From Phoronis australis (lineage: Eukaryota; Phoronida; Phoronidae), in NCBI GenBank assembly GCA_002633005.1, contig NMRA01000583.1:146753-210752 (forward strand): a stretch of DNA of 64,000 nt, written 5' to 3'. Position numbers and translations under genes: made by a program. The notes below the pieces were generated by a model that was not told the origin of the DNA, made no database searches, and saw only the letters and a program-made list of their open reading frames with translations. Each line of letters begins with the position of its first letter. Position 1 is the first letter of the stretch. Positions 35,340 to 46,346 of this stretch are shown here, in pieces.

Positions 35340-35830
35340 GGATTTAAGGGACACAGCGGTGTAGTCCAAAAGTCGTTGACGTCATCGTCATGTTCACAAA
35401 AAATACACGTGCCAAATTTCCCAAACATCCTGCGGGAGGTTAGGATAAACACCTGCTGATAATAAAAAAGCAAAACTACCCGTATAGGGGACACCACAAT
35501 AGTAAAAAATCTTTGCCAGCCATTCTCTTTCCAATGAGAATATACACACCAATTTTCATTACGATTCCTAGAGTGGTTTGGCTGATGGCGAGATGGACGT
35601 CAAAAACAGACTCGAAAGTATTAAACATGGCCACTAGGAAGTGTATATACTATGTCAAACTGGCAGGCATCACCACCTCTTTTAATTGAAATCTGGTTGC
35701 CACATTTCATAAAAAACAAAAATAAAACTGCTACTAAGGGGCATAGCGGTAGTCGGATCTGTCCTAAAGTCGTCCTCGTCGTCCGTTTACCGAGTTCATA
35801 TAAATACACTTTCCACATTTGATGAAGATC
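35340..35830. repeat. degenerate tandem repeats, about 100-155 bp
   Basis: Cores at about 35347 (AAGGGACACAGCGGTGTAGTC), 35485 (ATAGGGGACACCACAATAGT), 35634 (GCCACTAGGAAGTG) and 35735 (CTACTAAGGGGCATAGCGGT) are each followed by a TCCRAAAGTCGT-like segment and an AAATACAC...CCACATTT-like segment. Spacings are irregular because of indels. The array adjoins the 1.58-kb duplication and shares its units. Confidence 0.65.
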
Positions 35831-37151
35831 TTGCAGAGGGTTTAAAGAGGCCTGGAACGCAAAAAACGGACTAAATTGCATTATTCAAAGAGTTTTTCTG
35901 CCACTGAAGAAGTCCAACCTATTCACAAGTTATCTTTACGGCTTGTTCGTAAAAATTTTGAATTTCTGTTGATGTGAAAGAATTTTTCTTTTAGTTTCAA
36001 ATTCCAAAAACGATTACTCCTCGTCACTTATTTGATTTTTCTGACACAAGGTAAAACACGTCACCCTATTTGGTTTGGCAAGCCATAGGCGTAGCAAATT
36101 TCCCTTATATGGAAAATATTACCTTTGACCTTTAATGAAAACAAAACAATGGTGATTTGCAGCCTGATAAGGGGACAGTTGATGTACGCCTTTACTGTTT
36201 AAAATTAGTCAGTTAGTAATATCGAAATATTAAAAATGCACTTTGAATTCTTTTTGGAGAATTGTTTGCTTCACTGGTTTGCTTGATACTGTGCTGTCGA
36301 CCTCAGATTCGGAGTGCGACCACACAATAATCTACCGTTAATGACCATCTTGTCAGTCAGCTGTTTGTAGAAAGACTGTGCTGGCATGCTCGAATGTATC
36401 ATAAGTGTGAGGGAGATTAGAAACTCTACTGTGACTACAGACTTTTTCATTCGCGCGTATTTTCAAAATTCGTGAATTTTGGGAAGTCTTCTGAAATTCC
36501 TTCACTATAGTAGACGATGTGAGATGGTCTTTTGCCAGGAATTGTTTGAAACATATTTTGACGAGCTTTCGCGTTCGATGCTTCATTAAGAGATAGAGAC
36601 GTGGATGCAAAAACTGCCACTAGGAGGCACCACAGTAGTAGGAGATGTCCGGAAATCATCATAAGCCGTGCTCCTCACACTAGGACAATATGCCAAGATT
36701 CACCTTTAGAGTAATTTGTGCGATAAAAAGGCAGACGCCAAAACAGACTCGAAAACAATAACAATGGTCACTAAGGGGCTCGAATGCCCCCGAATCCATC
36801 CGAAAACGAGCAGGTAGCGTCATTTTACTATTATCTATCTATTTTCAAAAATTCGATGAATATCTATTAAGGAACTCAGAAGATACAGAGGTAAGCGTAA
36901 AAAAAAAAATTACTACTAGGCGCACACAGGCAGTCAGATCCGTCCACAAATACGTTCATCCCCTTCCACTAAGAAAGGATCAAAGTGGTAAATACATAAT
37001 TTCATGAACACTATAATCAAGGGTTTTGAATAGACCTCAACGGACGCCGGACTGACAGGGATGACGTCACAATGCTCCCAAACATTTCATGTATATGTAG
37101 GCGCGTAAAAACATTGTTTATGTCTGGACCCACAACTAAACACGATTATAC
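35792..37151 (+). repeat. 1.58-kb tandem duplication, copy 1 (contains R1)
   Basis: Starts GAGTTCATATAAATACACTT and ends in ACACGATTATAC just before the single N at 37152. It matches 37375-38733 at a period of 1583 bp. The first part has scattered substitutions and a small indel near 36200; the part from about 36660 on looks identical between copies. Its 35845-36570 segment is the R1 family also seen inverted at 540-1345. Three further CACTAGG-type units lie at 36615, 36765 and 36915. No gene. Confidence 0.9.
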
Positions 37152-37152
37152 N

Positions 37153-37374
37153 CATAATTAAAAGACACACGATATTTCGAAACATACTTGTTTCATTCTC
37201 AAGTGAAGATAAAATGACGCTGTAATGCCACCACAGAGTATAAGCTGACGGATACAGTAACTGACCCAGCGACATAATTAAAAGACACACGATATTTCGA
37301 AACATAGTTTACTTGTTTCATTCTCAAGTGAAGATAAAATGACGCTGTAATGCCACCACAGAGTGTAAGCTGAC
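37153..37374. repeat. two tandem 120-bp units between the duplication copies
   Basis: Units begin CATAATTAAAAGACACACGA at 37153 and 37273. Each contains TATTTCGAAACAT, TTCATTCTCAAGTGAAGATA and GCCACCACAGAGT. The second has a short insertion (AGTTTA). The first directly abuts the N. Confidence 0.88.
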
Positions 37375-38733
37375 GAGTTCATATAAATACACTTTCCACA
37401 TTTAATGAAGATCCTGCAGAGGGTTTAAAGTGGCTTGGAACGCAAAGAACGGACTAAATTGCATTATTCAAAGAGGTTCTCTGCCACTGAAAGAGGCCAA
37501 CCTGTTCACAAGTTATCTTTACGGCTTGTTGGTAAAAATTTTGAATTTCTGATTATGTGAAAGAAATTTTCTTTTAGTTTCAAATTTCAAAAACGATTAC
37601 TCCTTGTCACTTATTTGATTTTTCTGACACAAGGTCAAACACGTCACCCTATTTGGTTTGGCAAGCCATAGGCGTAGCAAATTTCCTTTATATGGAAAAT
37701 ATTACCTTTGCTCTTTAATGCTAACAAAACAATGGTGACTTCCAGCCTGATAAGGGGACAGTTGATGTACGCCTGTTTAAAATTAGTCAGTTAGTAATAT
37801 CGAAATATTAAATATGCACTTCGAATTCTTTTTGTAGAATTGTTTGCTTCACTGGTTTGCTTGATACTGGGCTGTCGACCTCAGATTCGGAGTGCGACCA
37901 CACAATAATCTACCGTTAATGGCCATCTTGTCAGTCAGCTGTTTGTAGAAAGACTGTGCTGGTATGCTCGAATGTATCATAAGTGTGAGGGAGATTAGAA
38001 ACTCTACTGTGACTACATAGTTTTTCATTCGCGCGTATTTTCAAAATTCGTGAATTTTGGGAAGTCTTCTGAAATTCCTTCACTATAGTAGACGTTGTGA
38101 GATGGTCTTTTGCCAGGAATTGTTTGAAACATATTTTGACGAGCTTTGGCGTTCGATGCTTCATTAAGAGATAGAGACGTCGATGGAAAAACTGCCACTA
38201 GGAGGCACCACAGTAGTAGGAGATGTCCGGAAATCATCATAAGCCGTGCTCCTCACACTAGGACAATATGCCAAGATTCACCTTTAGAGTAATTTGTGCG
38301 ATAAAAAGGCAGACGCCAAAACAGACTCGAAAACAATAACAATGGTCACTAAGGGGCTCGAATGCCCCCGAATCCATCCGAAAACGAGCAGGTAGCGTCA
38401 TTTTACTATTATCTATCTATTTTCAAAAATTCGATGAATATCTATTAAGGAACTCAGAAGATACAGAGGTAAGCGTAAAAAAAAAAATTACTACTAGGCG
38501 CACACAGGCAGTCAGATCCGTCCACAAATACGTTCATCCCCTTCCACTAAGAAAGGATCAAAGTGGTAAATACATAATTTCATGAACACTATAATCAAGG
38601 GTTTTGAATAGACCTCAACGGACGCCGGACTGACAGGGATGACGTCACAATGCTCCCAAACATTTCATGTATATGTAGGCGCGTAAAAACATTGTTTATG
38701 TCTGGACCCACAACTAAACACGATTATACACAT
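37375..38733 (+). repeat. 1.58-kb tandem duplication, copy 2 (contains R1)
   Basis: The second copy of 35792-37151, same orientation, ending in ACACGATTATACACATG. The differing bases are concentrated in the first 800 bp. Open frames on the minus strand appear in both copies in parallel and are by-products. Confidence 0.9.
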
Positions 38734-41320
38734 GTACTCAAAAAAGTTGCATAAAATGAAAACGAAACAATTATTTAAAACACTGTAATATCGCTTTTAA
38801 TTAGAGATTACATTATGAACATTCAAATCTACAAAAAATTTGTCATAGTGTAATTGATACTGTTGTTTTGACGGGTATACCTATCTTTTTGATATGGTCA
38901 CGTGACACAATTATTGCAGATTGATATAAAGTCAAAAGTCAAATTCTACAAGCTTCTGCTTTCAGAAATCACACACTTTTACTGAATTAAAAATCTATTG
39001 TTCAGTAGATATACGGCTAATTACACCGACAAGTCGGCGAAGTCCTACAAAACCTTACCCGGTGAGACCCAGTTAGCTGTTTACGCCAGCGCTTTGCCGT
39101 AAGAATTTTATGGGCATCAAAGCTGAAAGTTTCTAGTGTGTTCTCTTGTATGTGCACGTANCGGGGTGCGGACAAAATTCGCTTTTTATATTGCAATCTT
39201 TTCAATGTAAATTTTGTACCATGTTCGGAATTCGATATTGGTATTTCCTTCAAATAATCGGGACTAACATTTAAGAGGTCAGGTTTACCTCCTTTAGCTC
39301 CTCGGATACTCGAAAGACAGCGATGGGGGTTTGGAAATTTGCGGGAAGTGCTGTTTTTGTCCGTGAAAAAGTCCCAGCAACCCTCTCAATGTCATTGGCA
39401 TCGCAGAACTTTAGATTACCCCCTGGTTATGCTTGTCATTTGGCAATTCAAATGAACAAAATATCAGTTGAAGCTATATACAGTCGATGAGTTGACGTGC
39501 GTACACAAACAGAACAAAAACGGTCACAACAACTCATGACGGTGCTCCCAAGCGATCTGATAAGTGCGCATGTGCATTGTTGTTTAGCAATGAAAGCGAG
39601 TGCCTATCCACAACATTTGTGTAACACGGTCTAGTGCAATCAAGCATATTGACTCAATGTATGAGCAAAGGGTATTACCAATAAAAATATTATTGTCGAA
39701 CCACATAAAAACCAATGCACTTCTGACATTGTGCTTGCTTTCCGGTAACAATGCCGTTAAAAATAGACACCTACATGCGCACCGGTCAGTGTTGGAAGGT
39801 TGACTCAGCAACGAGGATTGTGGACTCGCAGCGGTGTCACTCGGTTATTGTAGGTAGTGTTGAAATGCTACCAATCAAGGAGAACCCATTGTGATAAATA
39901 CTGTAAGTGTGAGGGACACTTTTTCGTATTGTAATCATATAATCACACAGTGCTGGCCAATGTCGCACTCGTGTTCATCGACATTGCACGGAACACTGAT
40001 ATATATGGCGCCACACAGTCGTAACGCGTTCCCTCCCGATCTAGTTTAAATATCACTTGACCTAAATGAAATAGAGTATGCGATTGAAACCGATAGGGAC
40101 TCAGCAGTCGTGTGGATAAATCTTCAACGCCATTCAAATAGGATAACACCTTAAGGGGTGCCTGATGAGACAACACCCCAATAACATATACACATAAGAG
40201 GGTTACGATGGCTTGCGAATACCACCTCAACAGCAGTTCAATTGCACGTGTTCTTCGTACGGTTTTCAAACTTATTCTATTTTTCTCTTATTTCAGGAAG
40301 GTCATGCATTTCTTTGGTCCACCCATACTATCAATTACAATTCAAACCAGTTGTGGGCCATAGTTAATTGACTGTGTGTCGTGGTCTCCTAGACGAGATA
40401 GAGATCGAGAAAAAGGTCTACCGGCCCTATTCATATTTAATGATTCGTTGATTCACATAATATTATACTTGTCTTTATAGTAAAGCTTAGTGCTCACACA
40501 TGTTGACAATGATGTCACTATCATCAATAAAATATCATACAACCTTTTGTCAGGACCACTCTCCCCAAGTGTATTTTACTCACATTGTATGAGTATTTTA
40601 AAAAGCCCTAAGGGTGAAAAACTGCTTTATTTTCCCATCAAAGCAGGACCAGAAACTACTAGCCTGGGCCCATTTGCATGCCATATACCAGCAGTTGAAG
40701 GTTCTCACCGTGTAAGGTCTGACTGTACCTTGTTTGTCATATATAATATTAGCAAGGTATAAAAACTAGCACTGAAGTCAGACAATGTTATTGCATGGTA
40801 CAGTGCATCATTGATAACCTCGGGAACACATTGTTGATTGTGTATGCTCACCTACACTATAATCAAGTTCACCTCCACCTAGACAGTGTACGAAGACACT
40901 GAGCAGTCACAAGGTATATGGCCTGTTACATACCTAGCAATTATATTATCGAACAAGAATACCGTTTACATTAACTTACCTTAAAAAGGACACAAATCAG
41001 AGTCGACAGTCGGTAGGCTTATGTAGGTCACGGCTCACCTTTGTACCTGAATGAAGATTGATTGACTGTTTCGCAATTCTCGTGCGATAAGCCTTAGCCC
41101 ATGGATACTGCACACAAAGAATAAAGAACACCACAACCGAGTTACTATTTACGCACTGGCTTTATTCAAACAAAATATAGTTCAACTTACAGCTTAGGAA
41201 CAGCGGTTACATTGCGTGCATGTTAATTGTGTGTGAATTTTGTGGCCGGATTGCGAAACAGTACGATGTTCTGATGCCTGACTAGCGGAAAGCCGCAAGA
41301 ATTTTTTCTGTAGTAATGCT
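38734..41320. other. no certain gene; N at 39161
   Basis: No domain-bearing frame apart from the doubtful one at 39943-40269. An open frame at 40490-40762 has no recognised family. A single N lies at 39161. Confidence 0.45.
39943..40269 (-). CDS. unassigned ORF with N-terminal membrane segment
   Basis: 108 codons from ATG. The start has basic residues (MKTVRRTRAIELLLRWY) followed by a hydrophobic stretch (IVTLLCVYVIGVLSH) and a polar remainder, the layout of a type II membrane protein such as a Golgi enzyme. No catalytic domain follows and no further exon was identified. The frame may be fortuitous. It is listed because the basic-then-hydrophobic order is unusual among the random frames nearby. 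Confidence 0.2.
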   Translation of the reverse strand: MKTVRRTRAIELLLRWYSQAIVTLLCVYVIGVLSHQAPLKVLSYLNGVEDLSTRLLSPYRFQSHTLFHLGQVIFKLDREGTRYDCVAPYISVFRAMSMNTSATLASTV

Positions 41321-41394
41321 AAAGCCCCCCCCCCCCCCNNNNNNNNGCTAAAGCCCCCCCCCCCCTCGGCCCCCCTGTGGTGCGCCGCCCATGA
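41321..41394 (-). repeat. C-rich repeat fragment flanking an assembly gap
   Basis: GCTAAAGC followed by a C homopolymer occurs on both sides of eight Ns (41339-41346), followed by CTGTGGTGCGCCGCCCATGA. The reverse complement matches the start of the 16291 repeat (CATGGGCGGCGCACCA.AGGGGG). Confidence 0.7.
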
Positions 41395-42185
41395 TGCACA
41401 GTACGGCACAAAGTCTTTCAATTCCATGGGTGTTATGGGCGTGTGCCTGTGCACGACTGCCGGCTAACGCGTGATACAGGATTGCGTAGTGGTGAATAAT
41501 CCCACCCGTGGAAAAACCGATGAGCGAGTTACGTGAGGAAGCAGATGAAATTCGAAATTACACCAAGAATCCAAGCTATGAGTACAAAGAAATTTCTTAA
41601 TGTTCTTGGTAAGCCTTAAAAAGAAGACCCAGAAGTTCCTGCCTTCTTGAGGGCGTACGCTTTACTGACGGGAAAGCATCTTACACTCACGAAAAGATAA
41701 AATCAGTGGTCCTAGATGATACTTTGTGTGGTGTGACTAAACGTATCATATGGGTATCAACACTTCTGCAAGAGCATTTCTCCAAAATGCCTCCGATTTT
41801 TAAAACACAAACATCTGCCACTCAGCCGAGCGTACTTAGTGTTGTCGCGTGATTTTGGTTCATCATATATTTTTAAATATAGATCTTTATTGATTGTTGT
41901 GTGCTTTATAAATATTATTTTCCTTTTTAAATTTTGTAGGTTGGACGCGTTAGGACGGAATTCCCTGTTGTTTGTTTTTGGACTCCTTCTTTAGCTTGCC
42001 GAGAAATCATAGCGTTGTACTGTTGTCTATTTGTAGCCTGTTTGTTTTTAGCCATCTCAGGAGTTTGTCCTTGGATGACCATCTGTCACTTAGCGTACTT
42101 AGTGTTCAGTTGTCCTGTGATTTCGGTTCATCATTTTTTTGGAGTAAATCTGTATTGATTATGGTTAATACATATATAAACATGG
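41395..42185. other. region between two C-rich repeat ends; possible decayed element
   Basis: A protein-like trace on the plus strand near 41630-41690 reads KEDPEVPAFLRAYALLTGKH, interrupted by a stop before it. A 45-bp motif, AGCGTACTTAGTGTT...TTCATCAT, occurs twice (41828 and 42089). The flanking C-rich ends suggest the whole 41.3-42.3 kb segment could be one degraded transposon, but no named transposase was recognised. Confidence 0.3.
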
Positions 42186-42290
42186 GTGGCTGCAAGCTCC
42201 CCAGCTCCCCTGTGGTGCACCGCCTATAGATCATGGGCCGGCGCAGCACTGAAAAAAACTGGGGGGCTACAGCACCCCCCTCCCCAGCCC
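42186..42290 (-). repeat. C-rich hAT-like repeat copy, reverse orientation
   Basis: The reverse complement contains GCTGGGGAG, TAGCCCCCCAG, CAGTGCTGCGCC, CCCATGATCTATAGGCGG, then GTGCACCACAGGGGAGCTGG. This is the same order as the repeat at 16291-16699 after its inner insertion is taken out. It therefore shows the unoccupied arrangement of that repeat. Confidence 0.7.
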
Positions 42291-44240
42291 TCTATCCGGA
42301 TGCTCCACACATGAATAAACCCACTGTTGCTGACTGCGTAATCAAAACGTAGACCCTACTCATTCGCACCACCGGATACTGCTCAAGTGACACTTTCTCC
42401 GTCTTTTCCGTATTTTTAGATGATGGCGTAAAACAGTGACGACACATCCTCACATGCAAAAAACGACGACCCATTGACCTTTGGCTGACCGGAGGCGTGA
42501 CCTCTTTCCAGGAGCCTCACAGGAATCCTCAATATAATAACTGCCAAGGCCCTACTGTATATTACTACTCACGCAGCATGCATGGGCGTGGCCATGCTAC
42601 TTTTCATTGTCACCACACGGAAGTTCTGGTCCGCACACCAGCAAATTATCAACTTATTATATTTTTACGGTTGGCTATTTTGACGAAAAATCACCTTAAC
42701 GTGGCTATTTTTTGGCCGTCAGGATGGCCACGAAGGTACATTGTGGTCAATGACACCTCCCAATTTACTTACATTCTATTAATTTCTATCTGCACTCTGA
42801 ACCCAGACTAAGTGCAGTCGACTTCGTGTAACTTACAGTCAAGTAAGTTACACGAAGCTATTTGAATTCGCATGTTAAAAAGGCTCTAGAGTAGAGATTA
42901 CCGTCTGTTTTTTGTTTGGATGTTATTCTCCACACAGTCAATTATTTAACTGTTAGTATCGTACTGGCAGTGTTACACGGAGACAAACGTGTAAAATGTG
43001 TTGGATAAAAGTTTTCGTCAGTGCTGCAGATTTCTGTACTGCAAACTAGCTTGTAAATTTGCAGAGCCGGTGAGCTTATGGAGTTGAGACCGTTACCGGG
43101 TGGACATCACCGTTGAAAAATTTAAAATTAAAGAAAATTGTGTTGTTCAGGTGACCACTCTATGTCCTTGAATAACAATCTTCCTATCCCCCTGGTAAGT
43201 AATACACTGGATTTGGCATGTAAAAGCATTGGAATCGAGGGATGTGAGTGATATATGAAATTATTTTACTTGATTCCACGTGAAAACCCGGGCCAGTACT
43301 TGCCAAGTTGACTACTGGGCACCGAGTCTTCTATTTTCTGCTTGTCGCTGAAACAGGATACCAAGTGCTATTTTCGTTACTGCAATTATGTTTTAAATTG
43401 CCGTTGATGTATTCAAATTTATTTCGACATTCTTCATGTTTTATTTTGTAAAACTGTCGTTGATACTGACCGACTCCAGTTTTGTTGTTCTAGAGAAGCG
43501 GATACATGTACGTGGCAGGTTCTAAATGATCTGATCAGTCGAAGCCATGCTTTCAAATTCTGCTAGCCTATTTTCAGGATCCTGGTAGCTATTCCTTGGG
43601 TATAATGGGTCACATAGTTTGTTGTACACTATGAACACATTATGAACAATTAACACTTGTAATTATTATTGTTTGAAACTGAAAAGTTTGGCCAACTTAG
43701 GACTATGATTGATGTATTCTATAGTTTAAGTTTTGTTGTTTTCACTTTCATTTTTGGCATGTTAGCAGTTTGCAGTTGAGCTACAGGTTTTCGTCTTGAC
43801 TTTTTCCAATTTCTTTGGAATTAGTTCTTTGTTGGAATTAAATGTGTATATATTTCAGTCTTTCTGGTTAATCTCTGGATTGGTTTTCCCAATTTTTTAT
43901 AATTCTGTATCATAATTATCAGACCTGAAAGTAATTTTATAGGTCTCGTTTTCAAATGTTTCTCTTTATTTCTTCACTTGTTTATTTTGTTAGGAAAATC
44001 TACATCTTGAAGATTGTACAGCAGTGTGCTGGGTCAATCATTTGAAATAAAAATTTTCACAATTCAAGTGGTACATGGAGCGTTCACAGCTTGTTCGAGT
44101 GTACAAAATGTACGCTTTCCTAACACATGGCTTGAACTGTAATGTCATGCCAGCAGCAAGACTCCGGATGAAAGGTGGGTACGATAATGAAATTGGCGAT
44201 AACTTTGAGCAGTCTCTAAGTAGACATTTGCACTCCAAAA
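42291..44240. other. no gene recognised, apart from the hairpin at 42822
   Basis: A 44-nt segment at 43151-43194 has an acceptor and donor but no second line of support. AT-rich, T-tract-rich sequence follows to 44240. Confidence 0.4.
42822..42857. repeat. perfect hairpin, 15-bp stem with 6-nt loop
   Basis: CTTCGTGTAACTTAC, loop AGTCAA, then GTAAGTTACACGAAG. All 15 pairs match. It may be the remnant ends of a small foldback element or a transcribed stem-loop; nothing around it decides. Confidence 0.9.
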
Positions 44241-44310
44241 TGCTTTGACATCAACAGAAATTCAAAATCTTTACAAACAAACCCTAAGAATACCTGGTGA
44301 ACAGTTTAAC
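44241..44310 (-). repeat. fragment of interspersed repeat R1
   Basis: GCTTTGACATCAACAGAAATTCAAA at 44242 onward, then CTTTACAAACAAA and ACCTGGTGAACAG, matches 1201-1270 in the same orientation and 35930-36000 inverted. Only about 70 bp are preserved. Confidence 0.7.
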
Positions 44311-44966
44311 CTCGTTTAGTCTTTTTTGCATTTTTTGCCACTTTCAAATAATATTCCACAGTTTGGACAATAACAAAAATTCTGTTAAATGCTGTAAAAT
44401 TGGTAAATTTATATACTTACAAAGCATGTCAATAAATAGTTACTTGAAAATTTAGACAGATTTTGTGTCAGTTTTATACGACTAGTTTTGTTGCGTCTGT
44501 TGCCTCTTCTTGTTTTCTTATCTATATATCACACCTATACACTTTGTATTTATGTACAGTATCTGCATTATGATTTGAAATAATAAAAATACATGTAAAG
44601 TTGCTGAATGTACTGTATATTGTAAATGTATGAGCACTCGCTCTACTACAGTAGTATCCAGGTTGCACAACAGCCTCCTTTTTTAACTTTTACCATAGGT
44701 CAGACTGTGCCTATGGAAAACGTTTATGGTACCCCCCCATGTTTGATGACTAGCTTGTAGACGAGAATTTGCCAACATCCACTCCCATTGGTGAGAAAGT
44801 CAGCAACTCAGATGCTATGGTATGTGCATTGTGACCAGTAAAAAATCAGAACATAGATACACTATGCTTGGGAGCTGTCCACCTTATCATAGGCAAAATG
44901 CGGCCATTGAAAAAGTTTTTGTTCAGCCAGGCTTTACTGTTCAATTATGGCATTAAATTCCTAAAT

Positions 44967-45420
44967 AGCTAGGCTTACGGTGAATATTTTGCAACTGGTT
45001 GCATGCGGTTACCTCTTAGGCTGATCTAGCTCATTTTATTACCCTTTTAGATAATCTTCCGTCAGAAGCATGCCATCATTGAAATTGTCAGGCATATAAC
45101 TATGCAGTGATGCTGAACATCTCGCAATTAGTTTCGAAAGGATACCTGGTGGGTTGATCAACTCGGATATTTGGGCGTGTCCGGCGGGACTAACCCACCA
45201 CTAGATTTGTCTGGCATTATTTATCCGTGATACCTGAGATTACGGTGAATATTTTGCAACTGGTTTCATGCGGTTACCTCTTGGATTAATCTAGATCAAT
45301 TTTTACCCTGCTTAAAACTGTCTGGCTGAAATTGCCTGACAGTAACCAATTTTGATACAGTGAATTACGTAGTAGGTATCGAAGGCAGTTTCAAGGGTTA
45401 CCAGACAAGTTGATCTGGCG
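44967..45420. repeat. tandem direct repeat, period about 265 bp
   Basis: TTACGGTGAATATTTTGCAACTGGTT.CATGCGGTTACCTCTT occurs near 44976 and again near 45240. The sequence after each also corresponds loosely (CTGATCTAGCTCATTTTA / TTAATCTAGATCAATTTT, then GTCAG/GACAG blocks). It is an old duplication with no coding content. Confidence 0.65.
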
Positions 45421-45541
45421 CAATTTTGAATGCTATTCTCTTGGCTCCCCTGACCACACCGAACTTGCCAGACAGTCATTTTCAAGCATGAGGTACCCAT
45501 AGAGCACTGTGGCACCAACGAAAATTGGTCACCTTTTCATG

Positions 45542-46346
45542 GGATTGTTTTAAAAACCCCTCGACCCCCACACCCCACGACCCCCTCGACCCATGGCTCA
45601 CGACCCCCTCGACCCACGAATCACAACCCCCTCGACCCAGTCTACACAAGCTCGACTCCATCTGAACACAGAACAAGCGCTGGACCAAGGAGTTGGGCCT
45701 TGAACTCGGCTGGCATTCCGAGTCGATTCGGCAAGTTGGAAAGCCAAAAACAGAAAAAAAAAACAACGCGACCAAATCAAATCAAAGACCTACCAACGTT
45801 ACAAACATCGTTCCTGGCAGAGTGTAATCGTTTCTTCTGCTCTTCAGTAAATTGCAGATTCAGCTCTTTTGCGGAAAATGCGAGGAACCGAAAAAACTGT
45901 AATTTCACCAGAAAATACAGTTTGGAAAAACAAACTGTTAATTAAAAAGTATTTCAACGTTATATGAAGTATATTGTAAACGAGTACACAACATAAAGCA
46001 AATAATAAAAATATGAAATTATGTACATTTATGTTAACGTACTCTCTCCCTAAGTTTAATAGAACTGGGCTGTTGGTGGAACTATTCCCGTGACAACGAT
46101 AGCGCGCTCACAATGCGCTATTCAAGACCACGTTCTCACGTCACTTTCTGTTTTTAATCACCAGACTTGAGCCAGAGCAGACCCACGTGTAGGTATGTCT
46201 TACGGGAAAGTCACTCAGCGACGTAACAAGAATGTGAAACATGTAAAAAGCGAACAAATACCTCTATTCTACAGGTCGTGGGTCGAAGGGGTCGTGGGTC
46301 GAGGGGTGTGGGGGTTGAGGGGGTCGAGGGACTTCTAGAACAATCC
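45542..46346. mobile_element. foldback element with CACGACCCCCTCGACCC units
   Basis: The left end (about 45542-45625) reads GGATTGTTTTAAAAACCCCT and then about 23-bp units of CACGACCCCCTCGACCCA. The right end (46274-46346) is the inverse, ending GGTCGAGGGACTTCTAGAAC then AATCC. The C-rich strand asymmetry at one end and the G-rich at the other produce long non-coding open frames. The interior is AT-rich with no transposase. It is non-autonomous; the target duplication is unclear. Confidence 0.75.

Noticed and set aside
36353-38240. Parallel minus-strand open frames of 70-85 codons in both duplication copies
   Set aside because: They are conserved only because the DNA is duplicated. The 540-1345 relative does not preserve the frames.
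43151-43194. Possible 44-nt exon reading GDHSMSLNNNLPIPL
   Set aside because: It starts like the linker exons and has acceptor and donor, but its length breaks the phase 1-1 pattern and the flanks do not align with the duplicated introns.
45482-45780. Gly/Val/Ser-rich minus-strand frames (GSRGSW, WVEGVV)
   Set aside because: They are translations of the GACCCCCTCG repeat units at the end of the foldback element.
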